Positions 14,632-22,512 are shown, numbered from the stretch's first letter. The stretch: 28,286 bases of DNA from JBIQLO01 sp044464175 (GCA_044464175.1 JBIQLO010000027.1:1-28286); one strand, 5' to 3'. Program-made: numbers and translations. The notes: generated by a model from the letters alone, not told the origin.

Positions 14632-15798
14632 CTACTTGCGCATCGCCAGGTGCGGGTACCAGAATTTCAGGACGCCCCAGTAGAGATCCATCTCGACCGG
14701 ATATTCCCGCAGGTGGACTTTCTCTCCGGCCATGGGACCACTCACCGCTGTGCCGTCGCGGTCCCAGGCGCTGCCGGTGTCGGTGTCGATCCAGACGCCC
14801 TTGCGGTGTTTGGACCGCCGGGGATTGGCGTGAAACTCGGGATAAAGGTCCTGGCCGACGGCGCGGTTGAACGCGCGCAGACTGCCGGTGACTTCATCCC
14901 GCACCAGGAGCAGGGCCGCCGGGCCGGCGCGGAAGTTGGATGGAAGCTGCCGCAGCGCATCGGCCGTCACGGCGATGGGCACATCGGCGTCGATGAGGGC
15001 GACGGGCATATCGGGCGGAACGTGGCCGGGGAGGTCGGGCAGTTTGTAATACGGCTTGAGAGGAGCGGATGGGCCGGGAGATTGGCCGGGCATGGGGCGC
15101 AGGACCAGGGTGGCGGGGTGCCGGGCACGCCATCGGCCCCAGGTGGTTTTGACGGTCGGGAGCGGGTCGTGGAAGCCGATGGGCCTCTCGCCGCTCATCG
15201 TCCGCCCGGTGAAGCCGTTGATGAACTGGCCGTAGCGGCTGTTGTACAGGAGCAGCGCGTTGGCGGGCATGGAGACCACATCCAGCTCGCGGGGCTTGAT
15301 CTGGCGATCGATCCAGCAGGCGGTGGCGCGGTTGGCGAAGGGGGACCAGAGCAGCAGGATGCGCCGGGCCTGTTGGGTCTGGAAGACCACGGGGGCGGCA
15401 TAGAGGAGGCTGTAGGGGTAGGCGTAGTAGATGCCGTTGGCCTCCAGGCCGACAACCCAGTCATCGGCATGAAGCCAGGGGGCCTGTTCGGCGGGGAGGA
15501 AGGCCGCATCGTCGTGGATGGCCCAGGTGCGCTGGGCGGGGCCGAATTGCTGCAAAAAGAGCAGGATGATGGGGAGCAGACCGACCAGCCACCAGGCCCG
15601 GCGCCTGCCGCTGACGACCAGGGCGATCAGGGCCAGGCAAAGGAGGATGCTGAGGATGACCAGCACCCATTCCAGGCGGCGGGTGAGGAGGATCAGCTGG
15701 ACCCCGTGCGGCACGGCCGCCCAATCGGGGCGCATGCCGTAGGCGACCAGGCCCATGGCCAGGAGGGCGGGGATCAGAAGCAGGAGGGGCAGGAGCAT
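14632..15798 (-). CDS. DUF3179-domain membrane protein
   Basis: The 388-residue protein has three N-terminal hydrophobic segments (about 3-22, 42-65 and 69-86). A large extracytoplasmic domain matching DUF3179 follows: LPAEQAPWLHADDWVVGLEANGIYYAYPYSLL, a loop with NALLLYNSRYGQFINGFTGR, and near the end DTDTGSAWDRDGTAVSGPMAGEKVHL...WGVLKFWYPHL. DUF3179 has no established biochemical role known to me. The usual cysteine-bearing segments of the family are not obvious here. The ATG at 15798 was chosen over an upstream TTG because it begins directly at the first membrane segment; no SD is seen. It is divergent from the ABC ATPase. Confidence 0.85.
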   Translation of the reverse strand: MLLPLLLLIPALLAMGLVAYGMRPDWAAVPHGVQLILLTRRLEWVLVILSILLCLALIALVVSGRRRAWWLVGLLPIILLFLQQFGPAQRTWAIHDDAAFLPAEQAPWLHADDWVVGLEANGIYYAYPYSLLYAAPVVFQTQQARRILLLWSPFANRATACWIDRQIKPRELDVVSMPANALLLYNSRYGQFINGFTGRTMSGERPIGFHDPLPTVKTTWGRWRARHPATLVLRPMPGQSPGPSAPLKPYYKLPDLPGHVPPDMPVALIDADVPIAVTADALRQLPSNFRAGPAALLLVRDEVTGSLRAFNRAVGQDLYPEFHANPRRSKHRKGVWIDTDTGSAWDRDGTAVSGPMAGEKVHLREYPVEMDLYWGVLKFWYPHLAMRK

Positions 15799-15825
15799 GG
15801 GTCTATGCCTACTGGATCGTCCAGA

Positions 15826-15960
15826 CGAGGGCAAATTCTGGGGAATTGGGATTCGGGAAATGGGTTTGTTTGGAAATCGGGAGTTTTGGCTTCCTTAAGT
15901 AAACCTTTGGATAGTGTTCGCCCCCGGGGACGGAAAGGGGATTCTCTCCCGCACGGGTGC
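15826..15960. repeat. Degenerate intergenic repeat text upstream of the ABC ATPase
   Basis: This stretch between divergent genes reads GGGGAATTGGGATTCGGGAA and similar words. On the other strand it becomes TTCCCGAATCCCAATTCCCC, close to the words at 720-775 near argJ and 11760-11785 near the secreted protein gene. No gene is visible. Confidence 0.35.
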
Positions 15961-16005
15961 GCGGAGGAGGGGATTTTGGGCGGGGGATTCGGTATGATGG
16001 AGCCC

Positions 16006-16740
16006 ATGAGTTATGTGGCTTCGGTGCGGAATTTGAGCAAGATTTACCGCAAGCCGGGCACCGACATCGAGGTGGCGGCGCTGCGGGAGATCAATATCGA
16101 TTTTGTGGAGGGGGAGTTCACCGCCATCATGGGCGCTTCCGGCTCGGGCAAGTCCACGCTGATGAACATCCTGGGGTGCCTGGACCAGCCCACCCGCGGG
16201 CAATACTTCCTGGGGGACATGGACATCAGCAAGCTGGAGGATGATGACCTGTCGGAAATCCGCAGCCAGCGGGTGGGGTTTGTCTTTCAGAACTTCAATC
16301 TGATTCAGCAGTTGACGGTGCTGGAAAACCTGGAGGTGCCGATGTTTTACATCGGCATCCCGCCCCACGAGCGGCGCGAGCGGGCGGCGGCGCTGGCGGC
16401 GCGGGTGGGGCTGGGACAGCGGCTGGACCACCGCCCGATGCAGTTGTCGGGCGGACAGCAGCAGCGCGTCTGCATCGCGCGGGCGCTGGTGAACAACCCG
16501 CTGATCCTGCTGGCCGATGAGCCGACCGGGGCGCTGGACTCCAAGACGGGGCAGCAGATTCTGGAGCTGTTCGACGAGCTGGTGGCCGATGGGCGGAGCA
16601 TCTTCATGGTGACGCATGACCCGTCCGTGGCGCACCGGTGCGACCGGGTGATCTCGCTGCATGACGGGGAGGTGGTCAAGGATGAGCACAACGCCCGCCA
16701 CCGTGTGAAGGCCGAGGGGGCGCAACTCTCGCCGGTGTAG
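16006..16740 (+). CDS. ABC transporter ATP-binding protein, MacB/LolD type
   Basis: The 244-residue ATPase has Walker A GASGSGKST (43-51), Q-loop Gln95 in FVFQNFNLI, signature LSGGQQQR (147-154), Walker B LILLADEPTGALDS (166-179, Asp171 and Glu172) and the switch His204 in MVTHD. The FQNFNL and DEPTGALDSKTG segments mark the MacB/LolD/FtsE-like group, which works with FtsX-type permeases to export or extract peptides, lipoproteins or lipids. No permease is encoded nearby, so it is an orphan ATPase here. In-frame ATGs at 15994 and 15997 are alternatives. TATGAT at 15993-15998 could be a -10 for a near-leaderless message. Confidence 0.92.
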   Translation: MSYVASVRNLSKIYRKPGTDIEVAALREINIDFVEGEFTAIMGASGSGKSTLMNILGCLDQPTRGQYFLGDMDISKLEDDDLSEIRSQRVGFVFQNFNLIQQLTVLENLEVPMFYIGIPPHERRERAAALAARVGLGQRLDHRPMQLSGGQQQRVCIARALVNNPLILLADEPTGALDSKTGQQILELFDELVADGRSIFMVTHDPSVAHRCDRVISLHDGEVVKDEHNARHRVKAEGAQLSPV

Positions 16741-16757
16741 GGGTGGAACAACGGAGG

Positions 16758-16776
16758 GGGTGGGCAGCGCCCACCC
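16758..16776. repeat. GGGTGGGC/GCCCACCC palindrome before ispD
   Basis: GGGTGGGC (16758-16765) and GCCCACCC (16769-16776) form a perfect 8-bp stem with loop AGC, in the 42-bp gap between the ABC ATPase stop and the ispD ATG. It is related to the element at 4747-4765. Being 6 nt before the ATG, it could occlude the ispD start if on the mRNA. Confidence 0.5.
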
Positions 16777-16782
16777 GACGGC

Positions 16783-17475
16783 ATGACGACTCCCTGGGCC
16801 ATCATTCTCCCCGCCGCCGGACGCTCAACGCGGTTTGGAGCCGGGCGCGACAAGCTGCAGGCGGCTCTGAGGGGGCAAAGCGTGCTGGAGCGGACGCTGG
16901 GGGCGTTTTTGCGGCGGGCGGATGTGGCGTGGATCGGGGTGGCGCTGGGGGAGGGGGCGGAGGAAGCGCGGGCGCTGATTCAGCGCCTGAACGATCCGCG
17001 GCTGACGGCCTGTCCGGGGGGGGATTGCCGGGCGGCAAGCGTGCGGGGGGCGCTGGAGCGGGTACCGGGGCAAATCGAGTGGGTGGGGATGCATGACGCC
17101 GCCCGGCCGATGGTCTCGCAGGGGTTGATCGACCGGGTGCTGGCGGCGGCGCGGCGGCATGGGGCGGCCGCCCCGGCGGTGGCGGTGACGGCGACGATCA
17201 AGGAAGCGGCCGGCCCGCTGCCGGCCCCGATCCAGCGGACGCTGGAGCGGCACAGGCTCTGGGCGATGCAGACGCCGCAGATCATGCGCCGGACGGAGTT
17301 GCTGGAGGCGTATGGGCGCTGCCCGCTGCCGCTGGAGCGGGTGACGGATGATGTGCAGCTGCTGGAACTGGCCGGGCGGGCGGTGTGGCTGGTGGAGGGG
17401 GAGGAGGGGAACCTGAAGATCACGACGGCGATGGATCTGGATTGGGCGCGGCGGCAGGTAGAGGAATTGGGGTAA
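16783..17475 (+). CDS. ispD: 2-C-methyl-D-erythritol 4-phosphate cytidylyltransferase
   Basis: IspD couples CTP to methylerythritol phosphate, the third step of the MEP isoprenoid pathway. The 230-residue product keeps the nucleotide loop LPAAGRSTRFGAGRDKL (9-25, with Arg17 and Lys24), HDAARPMV (104-111, Asp105), VAVTATIKEA, LWAMQTPQIMRRTELLEAY, TDDVQLLE and the C-terminal NLKITTAMDLDWA. These are the expected substrate-binding and catalytic segments, so this is the functional copy of the two IspD-like genes in the window. It follows the ABC ATPase by 42 nt; there is no SD and a palindrome lies directly upstream. It ends at a large inverted repeat. Confidence 0.95.
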   Translation: MTTPWAIILPAAGRSTRFGAGRDKLQAALRGQSVLERTLGAFLRRADVAWIGVALGEGAEEARALIQRLNDPRLTACPGGDCRAASVRGALERVPGQIEWVGMHDAARPMVSQGLIDRVLAAARRHGAAAPAVAVTATIKEAAGPLPAPIQRTLERHRLWAMQTPQIMRRTELLEAYGRCPLPLERVTDDVQLLELAGRAVWLVEGEEGNLKITTAMDLDWARRQVEELG

Positions 17476-17538
17476 ATTCCAAGCCACTTCAAAGGCCCAA
17501 AAAGCGGGCAACCGTCGGGCGCTTTGGATTTTGGAATT
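17475..17538 (+). terminator. Long inverted repeat after ispD
   Basis: AATTCCAA (17475-17482) pairs with TTGGAATT (17531-17538). Inside, CCAAAAAGCG and CGCTTTGG pair with a small bulge, and GCCC/GGGC can pair further in. The outer left arm overlaps the ispD stop codon. It resembles a branched transcript-end structure or a remnant palindromic element. Confidence 0.4.
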
Positions 17539-17626
17539 CGCACCCCCCTCCCCGGCCCGCCCCCACTGGATGCCGCGGGGACGGAAGGGCCGCCCCCGGC
17601 GTCCCTGTGACAAGGCGGGGCGGGGT

Positions 17627-17656
17627 TTGACCGGCGCGCGGGGGGCATGCTATGGT
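17627..17656 (+). promoter_or_regulatory. Sigma70-type promoter for the beta-propeller lipoprotein
   Basis: TTGACC (17627-17632), 18-bp spacer, TATGGT (17651-17656). The -35 matches 5 of 6 consensus positions and the -10 matches 4 of 6. The predicted start leaves about 40 nt of leader before the GTG, including a good SD. Confidence 0.55.
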
Positions 17657-17703
17657 GCGCAAACGTGGCAAAGTGCGGGGGCCAAAGCAGTTGAGGAGCA
17701 TCG

Positions 17704-18870
17704 GTGAGACAGCATCTACTGATCGGCATACTGGGCCTGGGGGCGATGGTGGCGGGCGGCTGTCGGCATCAGGAACCGCCCCGGGCCGCCCAGGTGCCGC
17801 ACGGGCCGGTTGAGCCGTTGCCGGCCGGCAGTTTCGCGCGGCAATGGGCCTCGGCGCTGGAGCTGCCGCAGGGGGCGCAGGTGAAGCAGGTGTGGCTGCG
17901 GCAGAACCTGCTGTTCATCCGCACGAACCAGAACCAGGTCTTCCAGTTGGACGCCGAGGGGGGGACGCTTCGGTCGATGCTTCAGCCGGCCCCGGCCGGA
18001 GGGGTGTTGCGGGCGCCGGTGCTGACGAAGGAATTTGTGGTCTGGCCGGCCAACTCGGTGCTGCAGGTGTACAACCACGCGGGGCGGAAGGTGAAGTCGG
18101 TGTCGCTGGAGAGCGCCATCAGCAGCGGCGGGGCGGCCGATGGGGACCGGCTCTTCATCGGGGTGCGTTTTGAGAGCCTGGGGCGCATCTTGGCGCTGGA
18201 CCTGGAGGATCAGTACACGCGGGCGGAATGGGAGCTGCAGCGCAGCCACGTGGTCTCGTCGGCGCCGGCGGTGTATGAGCATACGCTCTACGCGGCCGAC
18301 AGCGGGGGGACGGTCTTTGCGGTCTCGACCGACAACACGCGCAATCCGGCCTGGGGGGGCGAGCACACGTTCGGGACCTATGCCCCGATCGTGGCGGATT
18401 TGAAGGTGGACGCCAACGGACTCTACGTCGCCTCGACCGACACGATCCTCTACTGCCTGGACCGGGGCAACGCCAAGATCAAGTGGCAGTGGCTCAGCGG
18501 CCAGGCGCTGAGCCAGACGCCGATCCTGACGCAGGACACGGTCTATCAGCCGCTGCCCGATGGGCGGCTGGCGGCGATCGACAAGGTCAGCCAGGACCCG
18601 CAGGCCTACAACCGCAAGGCGCGCTGGATCGTGCCGGCGCGGCAGTTCGTGGCGGCCGACGCAGCGCATGCGTACGTGCTGGGGCGCGACGGGCACCTGC
18701 TGGCGCTGGACAAGCAGACGGGGAAGGTGGCGTTCCGGTCGGTGCGGTCCGACTTCGCCGCGCTGGCGCAGAACCCGGCCTCGGGCCTCATCTACGGGGC
18801 GACGGCCGACGGGGTGGTGACGGCGATCCGGCCGGTGCTCAAGGCGGGGGTGATGGGGGAGCGGCAGTAG
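17704..18870 (+). CDS. PQQ-like beta-propeller (BamB-like) repeat lipoprotein
   Basis: The 388-residue product starts at GTG 17704, with GAGGAG 5 nt upstream. The N-terminus (LLIGILGLGAMVAGGC) is a signal peptide ending in a lipobox-like AGGC, so it is probably lipid-anchored. The rest is a chain of propeller blades with the typical pattern of a strand naming a value, then LDxxxGxxxW/F: QLDAEGGTLRSM, ALDLEDQYTRAEWEL, AADSGGTVFAVS, CLDRGNAKIKWQW and LALDKQTGKVAF. This fits the PQQ-like/BamB family. BamB itself is part of the outer-membrane assembly machine, but many planctomycete homologues have unknown roles. It has its own promoter and stands alone. Confidence 0.85.
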   Translation: MRQHLLIGILGLGAMVAGGCRHQEPPRAAQVPHGPVEPLPAGSFARQWASALELPQGAQVKQVWLRQNLLFIRTNQNQVFQLDAEGGTLRSMLQPAPAGGVLRAPVLTKEFVVWPANSVLQVYNHAGRKVKSVSLESAISSGGAADGDRLFIGVRFESLGRILALDLEDQYTRAEWELQRSHVVSSAPAVYEHTLYAADSGGTVFAVSTDNTRNPAWGGEHTFGTYAPIVADLKVDANGLYVASTDTILYCLDRGNAKIKWQWLSGQALSQTPILTQDTVYQPLPDGRLAAIDKVSQDPQAYNRKARWIVPARQFVAADAAHAYVLGRDGHLLALDKQTGKVAFRSVRSDFAALAQNPASGLIYGATADGVVTAIRPVLKAGVMGERQ

Positions 18871-18878
18871 GGGTCGGG

Positions 18879-18900
18879 GAGGCCTCTTCCTCTTTTTTTT
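18879..18900 (+). terminator. T-tract transcript end after the propeller gene
   Basis: A GAGGCCTC palindrome (18879-18886) is followed by CTTCCTC-type sequence and a run of eight T (18893-18900), 23 nt after the stop. The stem is short, so the call rests mainly on the T tract, which is rare in this window. Confidence 0.4.
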
Positions 18901-19020
18901 CAGCCGCCCCATGAAAAGCATGCAGGGTCCCTGCTTCCCCTACCGAGGCTGAAGCGGAAAAGACAGGAGCAGGACTGGGGGAGTCCCACTCCAAAGGATA
19001 GACGGCATTTCATCGGGGAA

Positions 19021-19094
19021 CGCACTCGGCAGGACTCGAACCTGCAACCCTCGGTTCCGAAGACCGATGCTCTGTCCAATTGAGCTACGAGTGC
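19021..19094 (-). tRNA. tRNA-Arg (anticodon TCG)
   Basis: The minus strand folds as a standard cloverleaf. The acceptor GCACTCG pairs with CGAGTGC. The D arm is GCTC...GAGC. The anticodon stem TCGGT/ACCGA encloses the loop CTTCGGA with anticodon TCG, reading CGA (and by wobble CGG) as Arg. A short variable loop and the T arm GCAGG-TTCGAGT-CCTGC follow. The discriminator is G and CCA is not encoded, so it is added after transcription. An open reading frame crossing it is spurious. Confidence 0.95.
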
Positions 19095-19177
19095 GGCTGG
19101 CCTAAGCCTAGCCGGGAAGGGAGTTGGGGGCAAGGCGGGGGCGGGGGCAGGCGCAGCTGGGCGGGGCGCGGCGGACA

Positions 19178-19208
19178 TTGGAAGCGGCGGGGTGGAGGCT
19201 CCTACAAT
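19178..19208 (+). promoter_or_regulatory. Possible promoter of the flavoprotein gene
   Basis: TTGGAA (19178-19183), 19-bp spacer, TACAAT (19203-19208). The -10 is good (5 of 6) and the spacer is slightly long. It leaves a leader of about 25 nt with an AGGAG SD. Confidence 0.45.
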
Positions 19209-19239
19209 GGGGAGAACCCACTTGGGAACAGGAGCCGTC

Positions 19240-20505
19240 ATGAACCATTCGCACGTGAAGTATCTTTTGATCGGGGGAGGGCTGGCCAGCGCATCGGCCG
19301 CCGAGGCGATCCGCAAGCACGATCCGCAGGGTCGGCTGGCGCTGATCGGGCAGGAGGTCTTCCGCCCCTATCACCGCCCGCCGCTGAGCAAGGAGTATCT
19401 GCGGGGGCAGAAGCCGCAGGCCGAGCTTTTCACCGCCGAGCCGCACTGGTATGAGGAGAACCAGGTGGAGCTGCACACGGGACGGCGGGTGGTCTCGCTG
19501 GACACGGCCCGCTCCAGCGCGACGCTGGACGATGGGCAGGAGATGGCCTTCGACCGGGCGCTGATCGCCACGGGCGGGGCGCCGGCGCTGTTGAACATTC
19601 CGGGGGCGACAATGCCCAACGTCTATTACGTGCGCCGGGTGGAGGATTCGGACCGGCTGCGCAACGCGGTGGAGAAGGCGAAGAAGGAGGGGCGGGCGCA
19701 CGACCGGGGGCGCGGGCGGGCGGCGGTGATCGGGGGCGGGTTTCTGGGGGTGGAACTGGCCGCCTCGCTGACGCAACTGGGGCTGGCGGTGACGCTGGTG
19801 AGCGGCGCCCCCTGGCCGTGGGACAAGATCGCCGGGGAGACGACGGGGCGATATCTGGTGCGGTTTCTGCAGAAGCACGGCGTGCAGGTGCTGACGCGGC
19901 AGCGGCCGCAGAGGTTTGAAGGGGATGGGCGCGTGCTGCGGGTGATCCTGCCGGAGGCCGACCCCGTGGAGTGCGACCTGGTGATCCCGGCGGTGGGGAT
20001 GGTCCCGCACATCGAACTGGTGCGCGGCACGCCGATCCAGGCGGAGAAGGCGATCCTGGTGGATGCCCACGGGCGGACGAACGTTCCCAACATCTACGCG
20101 GCCGGGGATTGCTGCGCGATCTTCGATCCGCTGTTCGGCAAGCACCGGACGCTGGACCACTGGGACAACGCGGTGCAGTCGGGGACGCTGGCGGGGGTGA
20201 ACATGGCCGGGGTGGAAAAGGCGTACGATGGGGTGAACAACTTTTTCAGCGATGTGTTCGACCTGATGCTCAACGGCTGGGGCGAAGCGCGGCAGGTGCA
20301 TCGGCGCATCGTGCGCGGCTCGACGGCGGGGGAGCCGGCGGACTTCGCCGAGATCGGGCTGGATCAAAACAACCGCGTCGTGCAGGTGCTGTGCCTCAAC
20401 CACACCAGCGAGGATGACGCCCTGCGCGGGCTGGTGGCCCATAAAGTGGACCTGAGCGGGCAGGAAGAGGCGATCAAGGACCCGGGACAGCCGCTGCCGG
20501 GGTAA
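19240..20505 (+). CDS. FAD-dependent NAD(P)H oxidoreductase, ferredoxin-reductase/AIF-like
   Basis: The 421-residue flavoprotein has an N-terminal FAD fold (YLLIGGGLASASAAEAIR, 8-25), the RPPLSKEYLRG segment near 46-56 typical of putidaredoxin/rubredoxin reductases and AIF, a second dinucleotide fold AVIGGGFLGVELAASL for NAD(P)H, and the C-terminal FAD motif NIYAAGDCCAIFDP. There is no CxxxxC redox disulphide, so it is not a glutathione- or lipoamide-type reductase. It probably passes electrons from NAD(P)H to a ferredoxin or quinone; the partner is not encoded nearby. The ATG at 19240 has AGGAG 5 nt upstream; a longer in-frame start at 19192 lies within the promoter region. A 21-bp repeat array begins 26 nt after its stop. 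Confidence 0.9.
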   Translation: MNHSHVKYLLIGGGLASASAAEAIRKHDPQGRLALIGQEVFRPYHRPPLSKEYLRGQKPQAELFTAEPHWYEENQVELHTGRRVVSLDTARSSATLDDGQEMAFDRALIATGGAPALLNIPGATMPNVYYVRRVEDSDRLRNAVEKAKKEGRAHDRGRGRAAVIGGGFLGVELAASLTQLGLAVTLVSGAPWPWDKIAGETTGRYLVRFLQKHGVQVLTRQRPQRFEGDGRVLRVILPEADPVECDLVIPAVGMVPHIELVRGTPIQAEKAILVDAHGRTNVPNIYAAGDCCAIFDPLFGKHRTLDHWDNAVQSGTLAGVNMAGVEKAYDGVNNFFSDVFDLMLNGWGEARQVHRRIVRGSTAGEPADFAEIGLDQNNRVVQVLCLNHTSEDDALRGLVAHKVDLSGQEEAIKDPGQPLPG

Positions 20506-20530
20506 GGGGAGGCGCGCGTGCGGACGGGCA

Positions 20531-20677
20531 GCGCGTTCCTCCTGTCGAGCAGGCCATTCATCCGGATGAGCAGCGCATTCATCCTGTCGAAAGGGCCGTT
20601 CATCCGGATGAGCAGCGCGTTCATCCTGTCGAAAGGGCCATTCATCCGGATGAGCAGCGCATTGGAGAGGATGGGAG
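20531..20677. repeat. 21-bp tandem repeat, subfamily 1 (alternating A/B units)
   Basis: Six clear units plus one decayed unit. A units read GCGC(A/G)TTCATCCTGTCGAA+AG; B units read GGCC(A/G)TTCATCCGGATGA+GCA. They alternate A-B-A-B-A-B, so the array can also be seen as a 42-bp repeat. B units carry a perfect 12-bp palindrome TCATCCGGATGA. Copies are almost identical, which suggests recent duplication or active homogenisation. Confidence 0.9.
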
Positions 20678-20684
20678 GGGCGAT

Positions 20685-21041
20685 AACCAGGGCTCAAGGC
20701 GCAAAAACCATGGCTCAACGGGAAAAATCCATGGCTCGCGAGGCAAAAACCATGGCTCGCGAGGCAAAAAACAGGGCTCACGAGGCGAAAAACAGGGCTC
20801 GCGGGGTAAAAAGCAGGGCTCACGAGGCGAAAACCATGGCTCGCGGGGTAAAAAACAGGGCTCAAGGCATTAAAACCATGGCTCACGGCGCGAAAACCAT
20901 GGCTCACGGGGAGAAATCCAGGGCTCAAGGAGAAAAAACCATGGCTCACGGGGAGAAAACCAGGGCTCAAGGAGAAAAAACCAGGGCTCGCGGGGCAAAA
21001 AGCAGGGCTCGAGGGGCCAAAAGCCGGGTCTGGGGGGAGGC
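20685..21041. repeat. 21-bp tandem repeat, subfamily 2 (17 units)
   Basis: Seventeen contiguous units, each exactly 21 bp with no indels. The shared core is CCATGGCTC or CAGGGCTC, followed by a purine-rich C/G/A half and an A-rich junction (AAAA). The CATGG and CAGGG variants are interspersed. In the plus frame they would encode basic heptads such as TMAREAK; on the minus strand, FLPVSHG-type heptads. The last unit is decayed. Confidence 0.95.
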
Positions 21042-21116
21042 GGGCCTCTGTTTTGCCGCGCGGCGGCCCGAATATGGCTCCGCGCCCGGGTTCGGGGGGC
21101 CGGGCATCCGACGGAG

Positions 21117-21137
21117 GGGCCGGGGCGGCCCCGGCCC
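21117..21137. terminator. Strong GC hairpin between the repeat array and the CPBP gene end
   Basis: GGGCCGGGG (21117-21125) and CCCCGGCCC (21129-21137) form a perfect 9-bp all-GC stem with loop CGG, about 43 nt beyond the protease stop on the minus strand. On the minus strand no T run follows it. Confidence 0.4.
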
Positions 21138-21179
21138 GCCCCCGGCGATCGGCGGGGAGAGGGGGGAAAATGGATTTTT

Positions 21180-22511
21180 CTACCGCAGCAGGAAGATGAG
21201 CATCGTGACGGCCACGGCGTTGTTGATCGCGTGGGCGGTGATGCACCCCAGGAGGCTGCCGCGCCATTCGCGGATGGAGGCCGAGGCGAAGGCGAAGGCC
21301 CCCAGCACCGGCAGGGCGACCCACCCCTGGGGGTGGACGATGGCAAAGAGGAAGGCGACCACCAGGCCCGAGACGATCCACCCCCATCCCTGGCGCAGGT
21401 GGGTGTAGAGGGCGCCGCGGAAGAGGGTCTCCTCGGCCAGGGGGGCCCAGAGGCAGGCCAGGAGGTAGAGCCCCAGGAGGCGCAGGCCGGTATCGCCGGC
21501 CTGGTGGACGATCGGGTGGGTGGAGGGCTGGCCGGTGGCGCTGATGAGGAGGGCCGAGATCATCAGGCCCACGAGCATCAGCGGGGTGGCGGTCATGTAC
21601 CCGACGATGCCGGAGCCGATCTCCCGGAAAAAGCCGCGCCCGCAGTGCCACCCCAGCCCCTGGCGCCACTGGCCCCAGGAGACGCCGCGACCCAGCGGCC
21701 AGAAGGCGGCCAGCGGCAGGGCGAAATAGATCCCCCAGCGCAGGGCCGGGGGGTGGGCGGGCCAGAAGTATTCCAGCGCGGGCATGAGCAGCCCCATGCC
21801 GCCGAGATAGATCGCAAAGGCCTCCAGGAAGGCGACGGTGTGGGGGTCGGTGCGCTGGTACCAGTGGCGCAGCGACCCGGCCAACAGCGCGATCAGCGCC
21901 AAAACGCCCAGCACCAGCCCCGTCACCAGCACCGGCCCGCCGATCACCACCAGAACGATGAGGGCGATCGCCGCCCGGAGCGCCGGTTTGAGCACCTGCT
22001 GCCGCTGGGGGTCGCTCTGGGGGCGGCCGTGGGTCAGGGCGAGCTGGGCGAACCAGCCGTATTTGTCGGTGAACTGCCGCTTTTGCTCGGCGCCCAGGGC
22101 GTCGGGGCCCTCCTTATAGAGGGTTTTGAGCAGCCGGGCGTCAGCCGCTTTGGCCGGGGGCAGGGGCTCATCCAGCTTCTTGAGGGCCTGGGGCTTTCCG
22201 GCCACCTCCGCCAGAAGGATGGCGGTGCGGATGGGGAATTCCCCCTCCAACTCCGGCGAGAGGTTCAAATTCCCCTGGAGGGGGGATTCCTCCGCGCGCA
22301 GCTTGTCGGTCAGGGCCTTGACGCCGATGGTGATGCGGCCGGCCAGCTCGACGCCCATCACATCCGTGGAGAGGGTGGCACCGGTGGAGCGCACCTGGGC
22401 CAGGGCGCGGTAGTGCATCTGCCGCACCCCCGCGATGAGCGCCACGGCGGCGAGGATGATGATCCAGGGAATGAGCACGCCCCCCCGCCGGGGGGCCGTC
22501 GGGTCGTTCAC
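21180..22511 (-). CDS. CPBP-family intramembrane metalloprotease (Abi/CAAX-protease-like)
   Basis: The 443-residue protein has about eight to nine hydrophobic segments: one near 13-30, then a soluble region to about 175, then a polytopic part. The three CPBP motifs are intact: EETLFRG (360-366, Glu360/Glu361 and Arg365), FAIVHPQG (389-396, His393) and HAINN (427-431). These bind metal and cleave within the membrane. The 30-175 region is a lumen- or cytosol-facing extension not typical of short members, and its role is unknown. It starts at GTG 22511, one base after the TGA of the cyclophilin gene, with no separate leader, so its translation depends on reading the upstream gene. Confidence 0.9.
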   Translation of the reverse strand: MNDPTAPRRGGVLIPWIIILAAVALIAGVRQMHYRALAQVRSTGATLSTDVMGVELAGRITIGVKALTDKLRAEESPLQGNLNLSPELEGEFPIRTAILLAEVAGKPQALKKLDEPLPPAKAADARLLKTLYKEGPDALGAEQKRQFTDKYGWFAQLALTHGRPQSDPQRQQVLKPALRAAIALIVLVVIGGPVLVTGLVLGVLALIALLAGSLRHWYQRTDPHTVAFLEAFAIYLGGMGLLMPALEYFWPAHPPALRWGIYFALPLAAFWPLGRGVSWGQWRQGLGWHCGRGFFREIGSGIVGYMTATPLMLVGLMISALLISATGQPSTHPIVHQAGDTGLRLLGLYLLACLWAPLAEETLFRGALYTHLRQGWGWIVSGLVVAFLFAIVHPQGWVALPVLGAFAFASASIREWRGSLLGCITAHAINNAVAVTMLIFLLR

Positions 22512-22512
22512 C

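Larger units (their letters stand above)
20506..21179. other. 674-bp convergent gap filled by 21-bp tandem repeats
   Basis: Between the stop codons of two convergent genes lie a first 21-bp repeat family (20531-20677), a second one (20685-21041), and a GC-rich hairpin (21117-21137). Because the unit is seven codons, long frames stay open on both strands. One plus-strand frame starts with GTG at 20518 behind AGGGGAGG, but it runs 229 nt into the antisense of the protease gene. I have not called it a gene. Confidence 0.7.

Noticed and set aside
18900..19316. Minus-strand frame across the tRNA
   Set aside because: It contains the tRNA-Arg gene and the antisense of the flavoprotein start; it is a fortuitous frame.
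20685..21041. CRISPR array
   Set aside because: The units are contiguous with no unique spacers between them, and no cas genes are present.
19108..21669. Long minus-strand open frame of 853 residues
   Set aside because: It is antisense to the flavoprotein gene, the repeat array and part of the opposite-frame protease gene. Composition is Pro/Arg/His-rich and fits no family; it stays open because of high GC and the 21-bp repeat unit.
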